From: Natronorubrum sediminis
GTDB lineage: Archaea; Halobacteriota; Halobacteria; Halobacteriales; Natrialbaceae
Length of the DNA stretch: 64,000 bases
Assembly (NCBI RefSeq): GCF_900108095.1
Contig: NZ_FNWL01000001.1
Span: 62,001-126,000 of the forward strand
Reading direction: 5' to 3'
The notes below the pieces were generated by a model. It saw only the letters and a program-made list of their open reading frames with translations. It had not been told where the DNA came from and ran no database searches. A program made the position numbers and the translations under genes. Below are positions 26,045 to 34,996 of the stretch, in pieces; position 1 is the first letter of the stretch; each line of letters opens with the position of its first letter.

Positions 26045-27147
26045 GTGGATCCTGTAACGACGACCGCGACCGCAACCGCGAACTCGAACTCGAGTATCAG
26101 TCGTTCTCGCTTCCACTCGCCGCCCCGCTCGAAACCGGCGACGGGACAATCGAGTCGCGAGACGGATTTCTGGTCAGAATCGAGGACGCAAACGACGACG
26201 GAGACCCAGCCCCGGTCGGCTACGGCGAAGCGACGCCACTCGCAGGCTGGACGGAATCGATCGAGGACTGTCGGGACGCCCTCGAGCGGGCCGAGTCTGC
26301 CATTCAGGTCGGTCCAGAGACCGCACTCGAGGCCGTCAGCGATCAGGTCGCCGCTCGACACGCGATAACGCTCGCGCTCGCGGATCTGCAGGCGACCAGC
26401 CAGTCGACGCCGCTGTACCAGTATCTCGGCAACGGCCCGCTGGTCGGACGGGTTCCGGTCAACGCGACCATCGGGTCCGGGTCCCCGGCCGAAACCGCAC
26501 AGGAGGCACGAGCGGCCGTCGAGCGCGGCTTCACGTGTTGTAAACTGAAGGTCGGACGACTCGCCCTCGAGACGGATCTCGAGCGAATCGCTCGCACCCG
26601 CGAGGCCGTCGGTCCGGACGTCGAAATCCGGGTCGACGCCAACGGTGCCTGGACCGCAGCGGAAGCAACGCGAGCACTCGAAACGTTGGCCGAGTACGAC
26701 GTTTCGCTCCTCGAGCAGCCCCTACCGGCCGGATCGTTGGACGGACACACCGACCTCAGACGAAGCGTCGGCGAGGATGACGTCGCGATCGGGCTGGACG
26801 AAGGGTTGCTCGAGCACGGGGTCGACGCAATCTGTGACGCCGGTGCAGCGGATGTGGTCGTCCTGAAGCCGATGGCACTCGGCGGGATCGACGTTGCTCG
26901 CAAGATCGCGGCGTGGGTACGGATGCTCGACATCGAACCGATCGTGACGACGACGATCGACGGCGTGGTCGCCCGGACGGGGGCGCTTCACGTCGCCGCG
27001 TCGATTCCAGACGTTCCGGCCTGTGGATTGGCAACTGCGGACCTGCTCGCGGACGATCTGGGCAACGATCCGGTCTTACTCGAGAACGGGTCGGCCGTCG
27101 TCCCGCAGGCCAAAGGGCTCGGCGTCGAGGGGGTGTGGGACGCGTGA
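26041..27147 (+). CDS. menC: o-Succinylbenzoate synthase MenC
   Basis: Enolase-superfamily dehydratase. The 368-residue protein carries the catalytic KxK lysines in CCKLKVGRL, metal ligands in EIRVDANGAW (Asp) and LLEQPLP (Glu) with a third in IGLDEGL, and the second catalytic lysine in VVLKPMALGG. It begins with GTG at 26041 within the menA stop (4-bp overlap) and ends with a 4-bp overlap onto menE, so the three are translationally coupled. Confidence 0.95.
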   Translation: MSGSCNDDRDRNRELELEYQSFSLPLAAPLETGDGTIESRDGFLVRIEDANDDGDPAPVGYGEATPLAGWTESIEDCRDALERAESAIQVGPETALEAVSDQVAARHAITLALADLQATSQSTPLYQYLGNGPLVGRVPVNATIGSGSPAETAQEARAAVERGFTCCKLKVGRLALETDLERIARTREAVGPDVEIRVDANGAWTAAEATRALETLAEYDVSLLEQPLPAGSLDGHTDLRRSVGEDDVAIGLDEGLLEHGVDAICDAGAADVVVLKPMALGGIDVARKIAAWVRMLDIEPIVTTTIDGVVARTGALHVAASIPDVPACGLATADLLADDLGNDPVLLENGSAVVPQAKGLGVEGVWDA

Positions 27148-28835
27148 TCGGAGACCCACTCGCAGACGCACCTCGAGATCTCCTCGCGATGCGAACGAAG
27201 ACGACGCCGGAACGGACGGCGCTGCTCGACGACGAAACGGGACGTCAGTGGTCGTACAGCGAACTCGACGCGCTCGTCGATCGAGTGGCCGAAACCCTCG
27301 AGCGAACGCTCGCGGCCGTCGACGATACCCGGGCACGACCGAGACTCGGAACGCTCGTCGACACGCGACCGGCGTTCGTGACGCTCGTCTTCGCTGCGAT
27401 ACGAGCGGGAATCACCATCGTCCCGCTGAACGTCCGCGAGACGACCGACGAACTGGCCTGGAAAGCCGAACGGACCGCTGTCACGGCCATCGTCTGTGAA
27501 CGCGAGACCGAATCGGCGGCGCTCGAGGTCGCCGAGACGGTCGATACGGGGAGTTCGTCGACACCCGTCCTCTCGGTCGACGGGCCGAGGGCGAATCGAA
27601 CCGGACGGATTCGAGCGACGCTCGAGGATGTGGGTTCCTCATCGAAGACCGACTCGCGCTCGACGACGCCGGAACGTTCGAACGATGGCCCAGCGGCGTC
27701 GAACGAAACAGCTCCGCTCGAGCACGACGAGACGTTCCTCATCATGTTCACTTCGGGCACGTCCGGCGAGCCGAAGGGCGTTCGCCTGACGCTCGGCAAC
27801 CTGATCGCGAGTGCGACTGCCTCCGCATTCCGTCTGGGAGTCGACCCGTCCGACCGGTGGCTGTGTTGTCTGCCGATGTACCACATGGGCGGATTGGCAC
27901 CCGTTATCCGATCGACGCTGTACGGGACGATGGTCGTGATCCAGCGGACGTTCGATCGCCACGAAACCGCACGCGTGCTCGATGAGTACGGGATCACCGG
28001 TGTGTCGATCGTGCCGACGATGTGTAAGCGACTGCTCGACGCTGGATGGGAGCCCGCGGAGACGCTTCGATTCGTCTTGCTCGGCGGTGCACCGGCCTCG
28101 AGCGAGTTACTCGAGCGGTGTCTCGCGGCCGACGTCCCGGTGTACCCGACGTACGGCATGACCGAAACGGCCTCCCAAATCGCGACGGCGACGCCACAGG
28201 ACCTCGCCAATCACACAGGAACGGCGGGAACGCCGCTGCTCGTCACCGACGTGACCGTCGTCGACGAGGACGGCGACCCCCTCGACCACGGTGAAACGGG
28301 CGAGTTCGTCGTCAGTGGGCCGACAGTGACACCGGGATACCTCGAGACGGCGCACACGAACGCCGCGTTCGACGAGTACGGCCTCCACACGGGGGACATC
28401 GGATACAAGGACGGTGGGGGTCGGCTGTGGGTGCTCAACCGACGGAGCGACCGAATCGTCACCGGCGGCGAAAACGTCGATCCGGGCGAAGTGATCGCCG
28501 CGATTCGATCGCACCCCGACGTCGACACTGCGGTCGTACTCGGCCTCGAGGATCCGGAGTGGGGCGAACGCGTCGCAGCGCTCGTGGTTCCCGACGAATC
28601 CAGCGATTCGGGTGCAGCCAGCGACGGCACAACTCGAGGTGCGCCGAGCGACGCCGCGTCGGTCGACCTCGAGTCCGTGCTCGCACGCTGTGGGGACTCC
28701 CTCGCCGGATTCAAACAGCCGAAGACGATTGCCGTCACGGACTCGCTTCCCCGAACGGCGTCGGGAACCGTCGACCGCGAGCGCGCTCGAGCACTCATTC
28801 TCGAGCACGGGATCGACGTCTCCGAACTCTCCTGA
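27144..28835 (+). CDS. menE: o-Succinylbenzoate-CoA ligase MenE
   Basis: ANL-superfamily adenylating enzyme. The 563-residue protein has the P-loop-like MFTSGTSGEPKGVRLT, A5 region PTYGMTETASQIA, A7 GLHTGDIGY and A8 RRSDRIVTGGENVDPGE, with the A10 lysine probably in LPRTASGTVDRE (Thr-rich variant, no obvious lysine). Adenylation and thioesterification of OSB are inferred from the operon position after menC. Starts with GTG at 27144. A Ser/Thr-rich insertion lies at about 175-195. Confidence 0.93.
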   Translation: MIGDPLADAPRDLLAMRTKTTPERTALLDDETGRQWSYSELDALVDRVAETLERTLAAVDDTRARPRLGTLVDTRPAFVTLVFAAIRAGITIVPLNVRETTDELAWKAERTAVTAIVCERETESAALEVAETVDTGSSSTPVLSVDGPRANRTGRIRATLEDVGSSSKTDSRSTTPERSNDGPAASNETAPLEHDETFLIMFTSGTSGEPKGVRLTLGNLIASATASAFRLGVDPSDRWLCCLPMYHMGGLAPVIRSTLYGTMVVIQRTFDRHETARVLDEYGITGVSIVPTMCKRLLDAGWEPAETLRFVLLGGAPASSELLERCLAADVPVYPTYGMTETASQIATATPQDLANHTGTAGTPLLVTDVTVVDEDGDPLDHGETGEFVVSGPTVTPGYLETAHTNAAFDEYGLHTGDIGYKDGGGRLWVLNRRSDRIVTGGENVDPGEVIAAIRSHPDVDTAVVLGLEDPEWGERVAALVVPDESSDSGAASDGTTRGAPSDAASVDLESVLARCGDSLAGFKQPKTIAVTDSLPRTASGTVDRERARALILEHGIDVSELS

Positions 28836-28876
28836 GCGCAAGCGAAGTTAAGGCGATGGCGGCCCAACCAGCGGCC

Positions 28877-29674
28877 GTGTGTACACTGACACTCGCGTGG
28901 CAGGTATTCGACGACGCACCGGTCACGGTCGCGGCGAATCGTGACGAGGCCGTCGGCCGGCCGTCCGAACCGCCGGGACGCTACCGAGACGAGCCGGCGA
29001 TCGTCGCACCTCGAGACGTCGAAGCGGGCGGCACTTGGATTGGGTACAACGAGTTCGGCGTGTTCGCGGGCATTACGAACAAGTGGACCGACGCGGACCT
29101 CGCCGGCGAGCGATCTCGGGGACTGCTCGTTGCGGACGTTCTGTCGGCTGCATCTGCCGTTGAAGCAGCCGAGGTGCTCGAGGCCGCGACGGCCGACGCC
29201 GAGTACGACGGCTTCTATCTCGTCATTGCAGACGCGACGGACGCCTACTGCTACGAGTGGGACGGGACGCTCTCGCGACTCGAGTTCGATCCGGGCGTCC
29301 ACGTGGTCGTCAACGTCGCTATCGACGATCACGTCGACATTCCGCCCCATCGCGTCGACGCCGGCCGCCAGCAAGCCGACAGCGCTCGCGCGGTTCGCGA
29401 CGCCCTTTCGGACCCCACCGAAGAGACGGCCGCGGAGTGGCTCGAGCGCGCTGGAGGGGTCCTCGCGGATCACAACTACGGCGTCTGCCTCCACGAAAAC
29501 GGGTACGGAACGCGCTCGTCGTCGCTGATCGCGCTCGGATCGTCACCGACACGACACGCGTTCGCTCCAGGCCCGCCGTGTGAGACGGCGTACGAACCCG
29601 TCGACCTCGAGGCACCGGGTCTCGCTGAGACGCGCGCCATCAGTGACGATTGCAGCGTCGAAGGGCACATTTAA
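28877..29674 (+). CDS. NRDE-family protein (TANGO2-like)
   Basis: A 265-residue protein with the family signature VAANRDEAVGRPSEPPGR near the N-terminus and GGTWIGYNEFGVFAGITN following. The GTG at 28877 (MCTLTLAW) was preferred to an ATG at 28856 because the family almost always begins Met-Cys, and that cysteine is conserved. Human TANGO2 is linked to lipid and heme homeostasis and the prokaryotic function is unknown. It lies 41 bp after menE on the same strand and may be cotranscribed. Confidence 0.85.
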   Translation: MCTLTLAWQVFDDAPVTVAANRDEAVGRPSEPPGRYRDEPAIVAPRDVEAGGTWIGYNEFGVFAGITNKWTDADLAGERSRGLLVADVLSAASAVEAAEVLEAATADAEYDGFYLVIADATDAYCYEWDGTLSRLEFDPGVHVVVNVAIDDHVDIPPHRVDAGRQQADSARAVRDALSDPTEETAAEWLERAGGVLADHNYGVCLHENGYGTRSSSLIALGSSPTRHAFAPGPPCETAYEPVDLEAPGLAETRAISDDCSVEGHI

Positions 29675-29675
29675 G
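29670..29675 (+). promoter_or_regulatory. TATA element before the wHTH gene
   Basis: TTTAAG overlaps the end of the NRDE gene. Its centre is 27 nt before the ATG at 29700, so transcription should begin at that ATG rather than at the regulator's own start codon. Confidence 0.5.
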
Positions 29676-29699
29676 CGCCTCGACCAACCTCATACGTAC

Positions 29700-29750
29700 A
29701 TGGACGCACTCCCGTTCCGAGCGATGAGCACGGAGAGGTGGTCACCGTGA
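29700..29750 (+). CDS. Possible 16-codon leader peptide (leaderless uORF)
   Basis: Reads MDALPFRAMSTERWSP and stops with TGA inside the GTGA that begins the next gene. The promoter element at 29670 predicts transcription starting at this ATG. Translation of the leader would bring ribosomes to the next start. No homology is claimed; this is a structural inference. Confidence 0.3.
   Translation: MDALPFRAMSTERWSP
29732..29740 (+). promoter_or_regulatory. Shine-Dalgarno site deciding the wHTH start
   Basis: GGAGAGGTG, close to the archaeal consensus GGAGGTG, lies 6 nt before GTG 29747. It overlaps the alternative GTG at 29738, which therefore cannot use it. Confidence 0.6.
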
Positions 29751-30097
29751 GCGTTTCTGCGATCGAAGCCGAACTCTCCGAGGACGAGCGCGCCGGGCTC
29801 GAACTCGTCCGTCAGAGTGGTGGGATCCATCAGAGCGACTTCTGGAAGGAACTGGACGTCTCCTCGCGAAAGGGTAGTCGAATCGTCGAGTCGCTCGTCG
29901 AGAAAGAACTCGTCGATCGCGAAGACGCCGTCTACGACGGACACAACACCTACCACATCACGCCGACCGCTCGAGACCTCGACTTCACGCTGTTGATGGC
30001 CGGCGACATGCTCTCGCCGTATATCGGCGAAGAGGAAGTCGACCCGAACAGTGACGCGTTCTCGCAGTGGATCATGAACCTCGCCTACGAGGAGTAA
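29747..30097 (+). CDS. Winged-helix transcriptional regulator (116 aa)
   Basis: Begins MSVSAIEAELSEDERAGLEL and contains a helix-turn-helix (GGIHQSDFWKELDVSSRKGSR with recognition helix RIVESLVEKEL), then the wing EDAVYDGHNTYHITPT. The rest is an acidic C-terminal helix region. It resembles short MarR/IclR-type haloarchaeal regulators that are thought to act as dimers. No ligand domain is present. It converges with gatA. Targets unknown. Confidence 0.75.
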   Translation: MSVSAIEAELSEDERAGLELVRQSGGIHQSDFWKELDVSSRKGSRIVESLVEKELVDREDAVYDGHNTYHITPTARDLDFTLLMAGDMLSPYIGEEEVDPNSDAFSQWIMNLAYEE

Positions 30098-30219
30098 CCA
30101 CCTGCTGCTCTCGATTCTGACGCACTCCCATCGACGGATAGCCCTGCAGCTGGCGCTCTCGCTTCCTACCGACAGATCCCGACTCGTAGAAGTTGCTGCG
30201 AGACAGTCGATGGCGTTCG

Positions 30220-31494
30220 TTACTCGAGCGCGCTCGCCGCTCGAATCAGTCGTTCCTCGCCGAAGGCGGGGCCGACCAACTGGAGTCCGACGGGGAGGCC
30301 GTCGTCGTCGCTTTCGCCGGCTGGCACCGAAATCGCGGGCAGGTCGGCGAGGTTGACGGGAACGGTGTTCGCGTCGGCTAAGTACATCTGAAGCGGGTCG
30401 TCGAGGCTCTCGCCCTGCTCGAACGGCGTGACCGGCATCGTCGGCGAAGCCAGCACGTCGGCGTCAGAGAGCGCCTCGTCGAAGTCCTGTTTGACCCACG
30501 CTCGAGCGTCCTGTGCCTTCTTGTAGTACTTGTCGTGGTAGCCCGCCGAGAGGGCGTAGGTACCGAGGAGGATGCGGCGTTTGACCTCGTCGCCGAAGCC
30601 TTCCTTGCGAGTCTCGGCGAAGACGTCGTTCCAGTTGCCCTCGGCGTCCGCGGAGTGGCCGTAGCGGACGCCGTCGAACCGGGCGAGGTTCGAGGAGGCT
30701 TCCGACATCGCAATCACGTAGTAGGCCTCGACGGCGTGTTCGACCGACGGGAGCGAGACCTCGTGGTACTCGGCTCCTTGCGCTTCGAGGTCGGCAATCG
30801 CGTCCCAGAAGGCCTCGACGACGCCGTCGTCGGCACCCTCGAGCAGTTCCGTCGGAACACCGATCGACAGACCGTCGACGTCGCCCGTTGCAGCGTCGGC
30901 GTACCTCGAGTCGTCGCCGGCATCGCGGGTCGTCGCATCTCGCTCGTCGCTTCCGGCGATGACGTCGAGCAGGGAGGCGGCGTCTTCGACGGTGTTCGCG
31001 AACGGGCCGATCTGTTCCAAACTATTGCCGTAGGAGACGAGTCCGTACCGGGAGACCAGCCCGTACGTCGGTTTGATGCCGACGACGCCACAGAAGGCGG
31101 CGGGACAGCGAATCGAGCCGCCGGTGTCCGACCCGAGTGCGAGGTCGGCCTCACCAGCGGCGACGGCTGCGGCCGAACCACCGGAGGAACCACCGGGAAC
31201 GCGTCCCGGTGCGGCCGGATTGTCCGTCGACCCGAACGCGGACGTTTCCGTCGTCGATCCCATTCCGAACTCGTCCATGTTCGCCTTCCCGATGATGGTC
31301 GCGCCGGCGTCCGTCACGCGTTCGACGACCGTCGCGTCGTACGGCGGGACGTACTCCTCGAGCATCGTCGACCCGCAGGTCGTTCGGACGCCCTCGGTCG
31401 AGATGTTGTCCTTGACGGCAACGGTCTGGCCGGCGAGTGGGCCGTCGTCTGTGCCATGGATCGTCTCTTTCGTGATGAAAATGTGTTCGGACAT
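30220..31494 (-). CDS. gatA: Glutamyl-tRNA(Gln) amidotransferase subunit A
   Basis: Amidase-signature subunit that frees ammonia from glutamine for conversion of Glu-tRNA(Gln) or Asp-tRNA(Asn). The 424-residue protein has the Ser-cisSer-Lys triad: K28 in VAVKDN, the cis-serine in VPGGSSGGSAAAVAAG and the nucleophile in LGSDTGGSIRCPAAF. It is shorter than bacterial GatA, as in other haloarchaea. It follows gatC by 2 bp; gatB is not in the window. Confidence 0.96.
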   Translation of the reverse strand: MSEHIFITKETIHGTDDGPLAGQTVAVKDNISTEGVRTTCGSTMLEEYVPPYDATVVERVTDAGATIIGKANMDEFGMGSTTETSAFGSTDNPAAPGRVPGGSSGGSAAAVAAGEADLALGSDTGGSIRCPAAFCGVVGIKPTYGLVSRYGLVSYGNSLEQIGPFANTVEDAASLLDVIAGSDERDATTRDAGDDSRYADAATGDVDGLSIGVPTELLEGADDGVVEAFWDAIADLEAQGAEYHEVSLPSVEHAVEAYYVIAMSEASSNLARFDGVRYGHSADAEGNWNDVFAETRKEGFGDEVKRRILLGTYALSAGYHDKYYKKAQDARAWVKQDFDEALSDADVLASPTMPVTPFEQGESLDDPLQMYLADANTVPVNLADLPAISVPAGESDDDGLPVGLQLVGPAFGEERLIRAASALE

Positions 31495-31496
31495 GA

Positions 31497-31772
31497 TCAG
31501 GAGACGTTCGGTCCTTTGAAGTAGCCGTCTTCGGTCTCTGTTGCGTTCTCGAGTGCCGCCTCGTGATCGAGTGATTCGCGTTCCTCGTCGGGTCGCATCA
31601 CGTTCGTCAGGTCGGCCTCTCGGTCGACCTCGGGCACCGTATCCAGCGTCTCGAAGTACTCGAGGATGTCACCGAACTGTTGGGTGAACTGGTCGACCTC
31701 GTCGTCGTCGAGGTCGACGCGAGCCAGTTCGCCAACGTGGCGGACTTCCTCGGGACTGACGGCGTCGCTCAT
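31497..31772 (-). CDS. gatC: Glutamyl-tRNA(Gln) amidotransferase subunit C
   Basis: A 91-residue subunit that clamps GatA to GatB. The family signature VRHVGELARVDLDDDEVDQF lies at about residues 10-29, and the extended C-terminal strap contains NVMRPDEERESL. The ATG at 31772 is preferred to an earlier in-frame start with a basic extension. It is the first gene of a gatC-gatA operon. Confidence 0.95.
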   Translation of the reverse strand: MSDAVSPEEVRHVGELARVDLDDDEVDQFTQQFGDILEYFETLDTVPEVDREADLTNVMRPDEERESLDHEAALENATETEDGYFKGPNVS

Positions 31773-31836
31773 GCTTGCTCGCACTAGCCAGCGGGGAGTA
31801 AGCGTTTCGATACGCACACACTCGAGTCTCGCCTCG

Positions 31837-31863
31837 TATCACTCGAGGAGTGTATCACTCGAG
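31837..31863. repeat. Two direct copies of TATCACTCGAG
   Basis: Identical 11-bp units at 31837-31847 and 31853-31863 lie 65-91 bp upstream of gatC. The 16-bp spacing is not a multiple of a helical turn, so a paired operator is only a weak possibility. Confidence 0.3.
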
Positions 31864-31953
31864 CCCGACTGATCGTCTGTAGAACGCGTGTTCTCTAGGA
31901 ATACTCGCTATCACCACCTTGCACTCGCCAGTTCATCTCACCGTACTATCGAA

Positions 31954-31963
31954 GAATTTAAGT
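31954..31963 (+). promoter_or_regulatory. TATA element of tfb
   Basis: AATTTAAGTG, about 75 nt before the ATG at 32034, would give a leader of about 49 nt. Unlike most genes here, tfb would therefore not be leaderless. Confidence 0.45.
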
Positions 31964-32033
31964 GATGCGGATTCGTTGGGTTTCCCTACGATAGCACGTT
32001 TTCCAGTGAGCGTCGTGAAAATGTGACAATACA

Positions 32034-33011
32034 ATGACTGACTCCACTATTCGAACGCGGAGCGGTGAGCGACGCCAGCACGAGTCGACGGACTCCGAGG
32101 AACAGTCCTCGACGCGAGAGCGCTGCCCGGAGTGTGACGGCCGACTCGTCTCCGACGCCGAACACGCCGAGACCGTCTGTCGCGACTGTGGCCTCGTCGT
32201 CGACGAAGGTGAAATTGACCGCGGCCCCGAGTGGCGCGCGTTCGACGCCGCCGAGAAGGACGAGAAGTCCCGCGTCGGTGCGCCGACGACGAACATGATG
32301 CACGACCAGGGCCTCTCGACCAACATCGGCTGGCAGGACAAAGACGCCTACGGCCGTTCGCTCTCGAGTCGCCAGCGCCAGAAGATGCAGCGCCTGCGCA
32401 CCTGGAACGAGCGCTTCCGGACTCGCGACAGTAAGGAGCGCAACCTCAAGCAGGCGCTGGGCGAAATCGACCGCATGGCGAGCGCACTCGGCCTCCCGAA
32501 GAACGTCCGCGAGACGGCCAGCGTCATCTACCGTCGCGCGCTCGACGAGGACTTACTCCCTGGCCGCTCGATCGAGGGCGTCGCCACCGCCTCGCTGTAC
32601 GCGGCAGCGCGACAGGCGGGGACCCCGCGTAGTCTCGACGAAATTTCGGCCGTCAGCCGCGTCGAGAAAGACGAGGTCGCCCGAACGTATCGCTACGTCG
32701 CCAGAGAACTCGGCCTCGAGATCGAACCAGCGGACCCCGAACACTACGTCCCCCGATTTGCGAGCGACCTCGAGCTCTCTGACGAGACTGAACGACGCGC
32801 TCGCGGGCTCCTGTCGACGGCGAAAGAGCAGGGAATCCACAGCGGCAAGTCGCCTGTCGGCCTCGCGGCCGCAGCCGTCTACGCCGCGGCACTCTTGACG
32901 AACGAGAAGGTTACGCAAAACGACGTCAGCGAAGTCGCGAGCATCTCAGAAGTAACCATCCGCAACCGGTATCACGAGTTACTCGAGGCCGAAGAGGCGA
33001 CGCCGGCGTAA
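32034..33011 (+). CDS. tfb: Transcription initiation factor IIB (TFB)
   Basis: A 325-residue general transcription factor. The N-terminal zinc ribbon uses C31/C34 and C49/C52 (RCPECDGR, CRDCGLV). The B-reader/linker contains the invariant GPEWRAF and the stretch IGWQDKDAYGR. Two cyclin folds follow (about 120-210 and 220-310), the second with VGLAAAAVYAAALLT and ISEVTIRNRYHEL. Haloarchaea carry several TFB paralogues with different promoter preferences, and which one this is cannot be told without alignment. Confidence 0.97.
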   Translation: MTDSTIRTRSGERRQHESTDSEEQSSTRERCPECDGRLVSDAEHAETVCRDCGLVVDEGEIDRGPEWRAFDAAEKDEKSRVGAPTTNMMHDQGLSTNIGWQDKDAYGRSLSSRQRQKMQRLRTWNERFRTRDSKERNLKQALGEIDRMASALGLPKNVRETASVIYRRALDEDLLPGRSIEGVATASLYAAARQAGTPRSLDEISAVSRVEKDEVARTYRYVARELGLEIEPADPEHYVPRFASDLELSDETERRARGLLSTAKEQGIHSGKSPVGLAAAAVYAAALLTNEKVTQNDVSEVASISEVTIRNRYHELLEAEEATPA

Positions 33012-33139
33012 TCGAGTGGCGGCTCCCGGGGGCGCTCGCGTTTCAAGATCACATTTCCCGCTGTTAGTACGACTTTTATCCGTCTCGTCGCTCGTATAGT
33101 CACTCCATAGTGAATATCATCGGTCCAAATAACTCTGCT

Positions 33140-33265
33140 ATGAGCTGTGACAACTGTTCGGCGACAGCAGTCGCGTACACGCTTCGGACGCACGTGACGG
33201 ACTCCCCCGGTGAGCAAATCGACCTCCACTTTTGCTCGAGCGAGTGTCTTCGCGTCTGGACGTAA
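33140..33265 (+). CDS. 41-residue zinc-finger microprotein
   Basis: Translates as MSCDNCSATAVAYTLRT, a short polar turn, then LHFCSSECLRVWT. C3/C6 and C32/C36 form a C-x2-C...C-x3-C zinc site like the treble-clef/TRASH-type microproteins common in haloarchaea. A CTTTTATC promoter element at about 33072-33079 supports transcription with a short leader. It is too short for automated calling in many pipelines. Function unknown; possibly a metal- or redox-responsive adaptor. Confidence 0.75.
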   Translation: MSCDNCSATAVAYTLRTHVTDSPGEQIDLHFCSSECLRVWT

Positions 33266-33309
33266 CGACCCCACGGAGCTATCACGCGCTTTGGTGTTAG
33301 AGTCGCGCT

Positions 33310-34224
33310 ATGGTGACGAATTCGTCTCTCCGTTCCGAGACGGGAACGGCCCTCCGGTCGTCCATCGACGCGGAATCGACCGTCCGAACGGTCAACGACG
33401 TCCAGTTGCACGTGGTCGTGGCTGGCGAAGAGACGGGCCCACTCGTCGTCTTACTGCACGGCTTTCCGGAGTACTGGTACGGGTGGCGCCACCAACTCGA
33501 GGCCTTCGTCGAAGCGGGATTTCGCGTTCTCGTTCCCGATCAGCGCGGGTACAACCTGAGCGAGAAACCCGACGGCGTGCGTCCGTATCGACTCGAGGAA
33601 TGTACTCGAGACGTCCGCGCGTTGATCGAAAACGAGGGTCGCGACAGCGCGTTCGTCGTCGGCCACGACTGGGGCGGCGTCGTCGCGTGGAATCTCGCCC
33701 AGCGGTTTCCATCGGCGGTCGATCGACTCGCGATCGTCAACGCGCCCCACCCGACGGTGTTCAGAGAGCACCTGCGCTCGAACCCGGAACAGCTTCGACG
33801 AAGCTGGTACGCCGGCTGGTTCCAACTCCCGACCCTCCCGGAACTCGTTTGTCGCGCGAGAGACTTCACGATCCTCGAGCGAGCGCTCACGTCCATGGCG
33901 CCAACTGGAACGTTCACGGACGACGAACTCGAAAGCTATCGGTCGGCCTGGAGACGACCCGGCGCGCTCACGTCGATGCTGAACTGGTATCGGGCGGCGC
34001 TACGGTATCCCCCTGGTCTGGATCGAGAACCGGTTTCGCCACCGACGCTCGTCGTCTGGGGAACTGACGACGTCGCGCTGACGACTGCACTGGCGATCGA
34101 CGCGGACCTCCGGTGTGAGACGAGTCGCCTCGAGTTGTGGCCGGAGACGAGTCACTGGGTACAACACGAACGCCCGGAGCGCTTGAACACGCATCTTCTC
34201 GAGTGGTTCGATGATGACCGGTGA
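33310..34224 (+). CDS. Alpha/beta hydrolase, epoxide-hydrolase type
   Basis: A 304-residue protein. The oxyanion-hole motif HGFPEYWYGWRHQ is at 50-62. The nucleophile elbow is GHDWGG with aspartate D120 rather than serine, which marks epoxide hydrolases and haloalkane dehalogenases. The acid is D253 or D254 in WGTDDVAL and the base is H282 in SHWVQHERPE. HGxP favours epoxide hydrolase over dehalogenase; lid tyrosines are plausible at Y167 and Y227. There is no signal peptide. The natural substrate is unknown. Confidence 0.88.
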   Translation: MVTNSSLRSETGTALRSSIDAESTVRTVNDVQLHVVVAGEETGPLVVLLHGFPEYWYGWRHQLEAFVEAGFRVLVPDQRGYNLSEKPDGVRPYRLEECTRDVRALIENEGRDSAFVVGHDWGGVVAWNLAQRFPSAVDRLAIVNAPHPTVFREHLRSNPEQLRRSWYAGWFQLPTLPELVCRARDFTILERALTSMAPTGTFTDDELESYRSAWRRPGALTSMLNWYRAALRYPPGLDREPVSPPTLVVWGTDDVALTTALAIDADLRCETSRLELWPETSHWVQHERPERLNTHLLEWFDDDR

Positions 34225-34321
34225 GCCCGTTCGCCATCTTGTCGTCGGCCGTTCCCAACGGGTGGGAATAGCCAGTGTCTATTCGGACGGAGCGAGGCTA
34301 CGATCGAGAAGAGACGCTCGC

Positions 34322-34996
34322 ATGGCTCAGGCGATACTCACGATTACGATGCCAGAACGCAACTGGATAGGCCAGCTCTCGACGGCGTATCCGGAGGCGA
34401 CCTTTCAGGTGCTTGCGGCACTCGGCGACGCCGAGAGTGGGTTCGCGCTCGTCCGGATAACCGAGTCGAACCGTTCTCAGGTACTCGAGGACGTGCGTGA
34501 GCATCCACAGATTACGGCGTTTACCCTCCTCCAGCGTCGAGACAACGAGGCGACCGTTCACGTCGAGACGGCTGAGTCACTCGCCCCCTTCTCCTCGGGA
34601 GGGTCGGAACTCCCCCTCGAGTTCCCGCTCGAGATCGTCGACGGTGAAACGACGATCGAGGTGACCGGAACGCGAGACCATCTCGCTGGACTCGCCGAGC
34701 AACTCGAGTACTCGCCGGTCGACTATCGAATCGACGAGGTCCACGAGCGCCTCCACGAGAGCCAACTCCTCTCCGAGCGCCAACTCGAGATCGTCGTCAC
34801 CGCCGTCGAAGAGGGATACTACGATACGCCACGCCGGAGTTCCTTGACGGAGCTCGCAGCCCATCTGGGTATCGCGAAGTCGACGTGTAGCGAAACGCTC
34901 CACCGGGCAGAAGGCTCGATCATCAAACGGTTCGTCGACGACGTTTCACAGAGTGATGCCGATGATGAACTGGAAGAACACTTCGCCACCCGCTGA
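34322..34996 (+). CDS. Bat/DmsR-type HTH-10 transcriptional activator
   Basis: A 224-residue protein with a haloarchaea-specific N-terminal sensor-like domain and a C-terminal HTH-10 domain (SERQLEIVVTAVEEGYYDTP, then LTELAAHLGIAKSTCSETLH). That tail is diagnostic of the bacterio-opsin activator family, which includes DmsR, the activator of the dms operon in Halobacterium. No GAF or PAS domain precedes it. Its position directly before the Fe-S/NrfD operon makes that operon a likely target. ATG 34322 (MAQAILTITMPERNW) is the conserved-looking start. Confidence 0.88.
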   Translation: MAQAILTITMPERNWIGQLSTAYPEATFQVLAALGDAESGFALVRITESNRSQVLEDVREHPQITAFTLLQRRDNEATVHVETAESLAPFSSGGSELPLEFPLEIVDGETTIEVTGTRDHLAGLAEQLEYSPVDYRIDEVHERLHESQLLSERQLEIVVTAVEEGYYDTPRRSSLTELAAHLGIAKSTCSETLHRAEGSIIKRFVDDVSQSDADDELEEHFATR

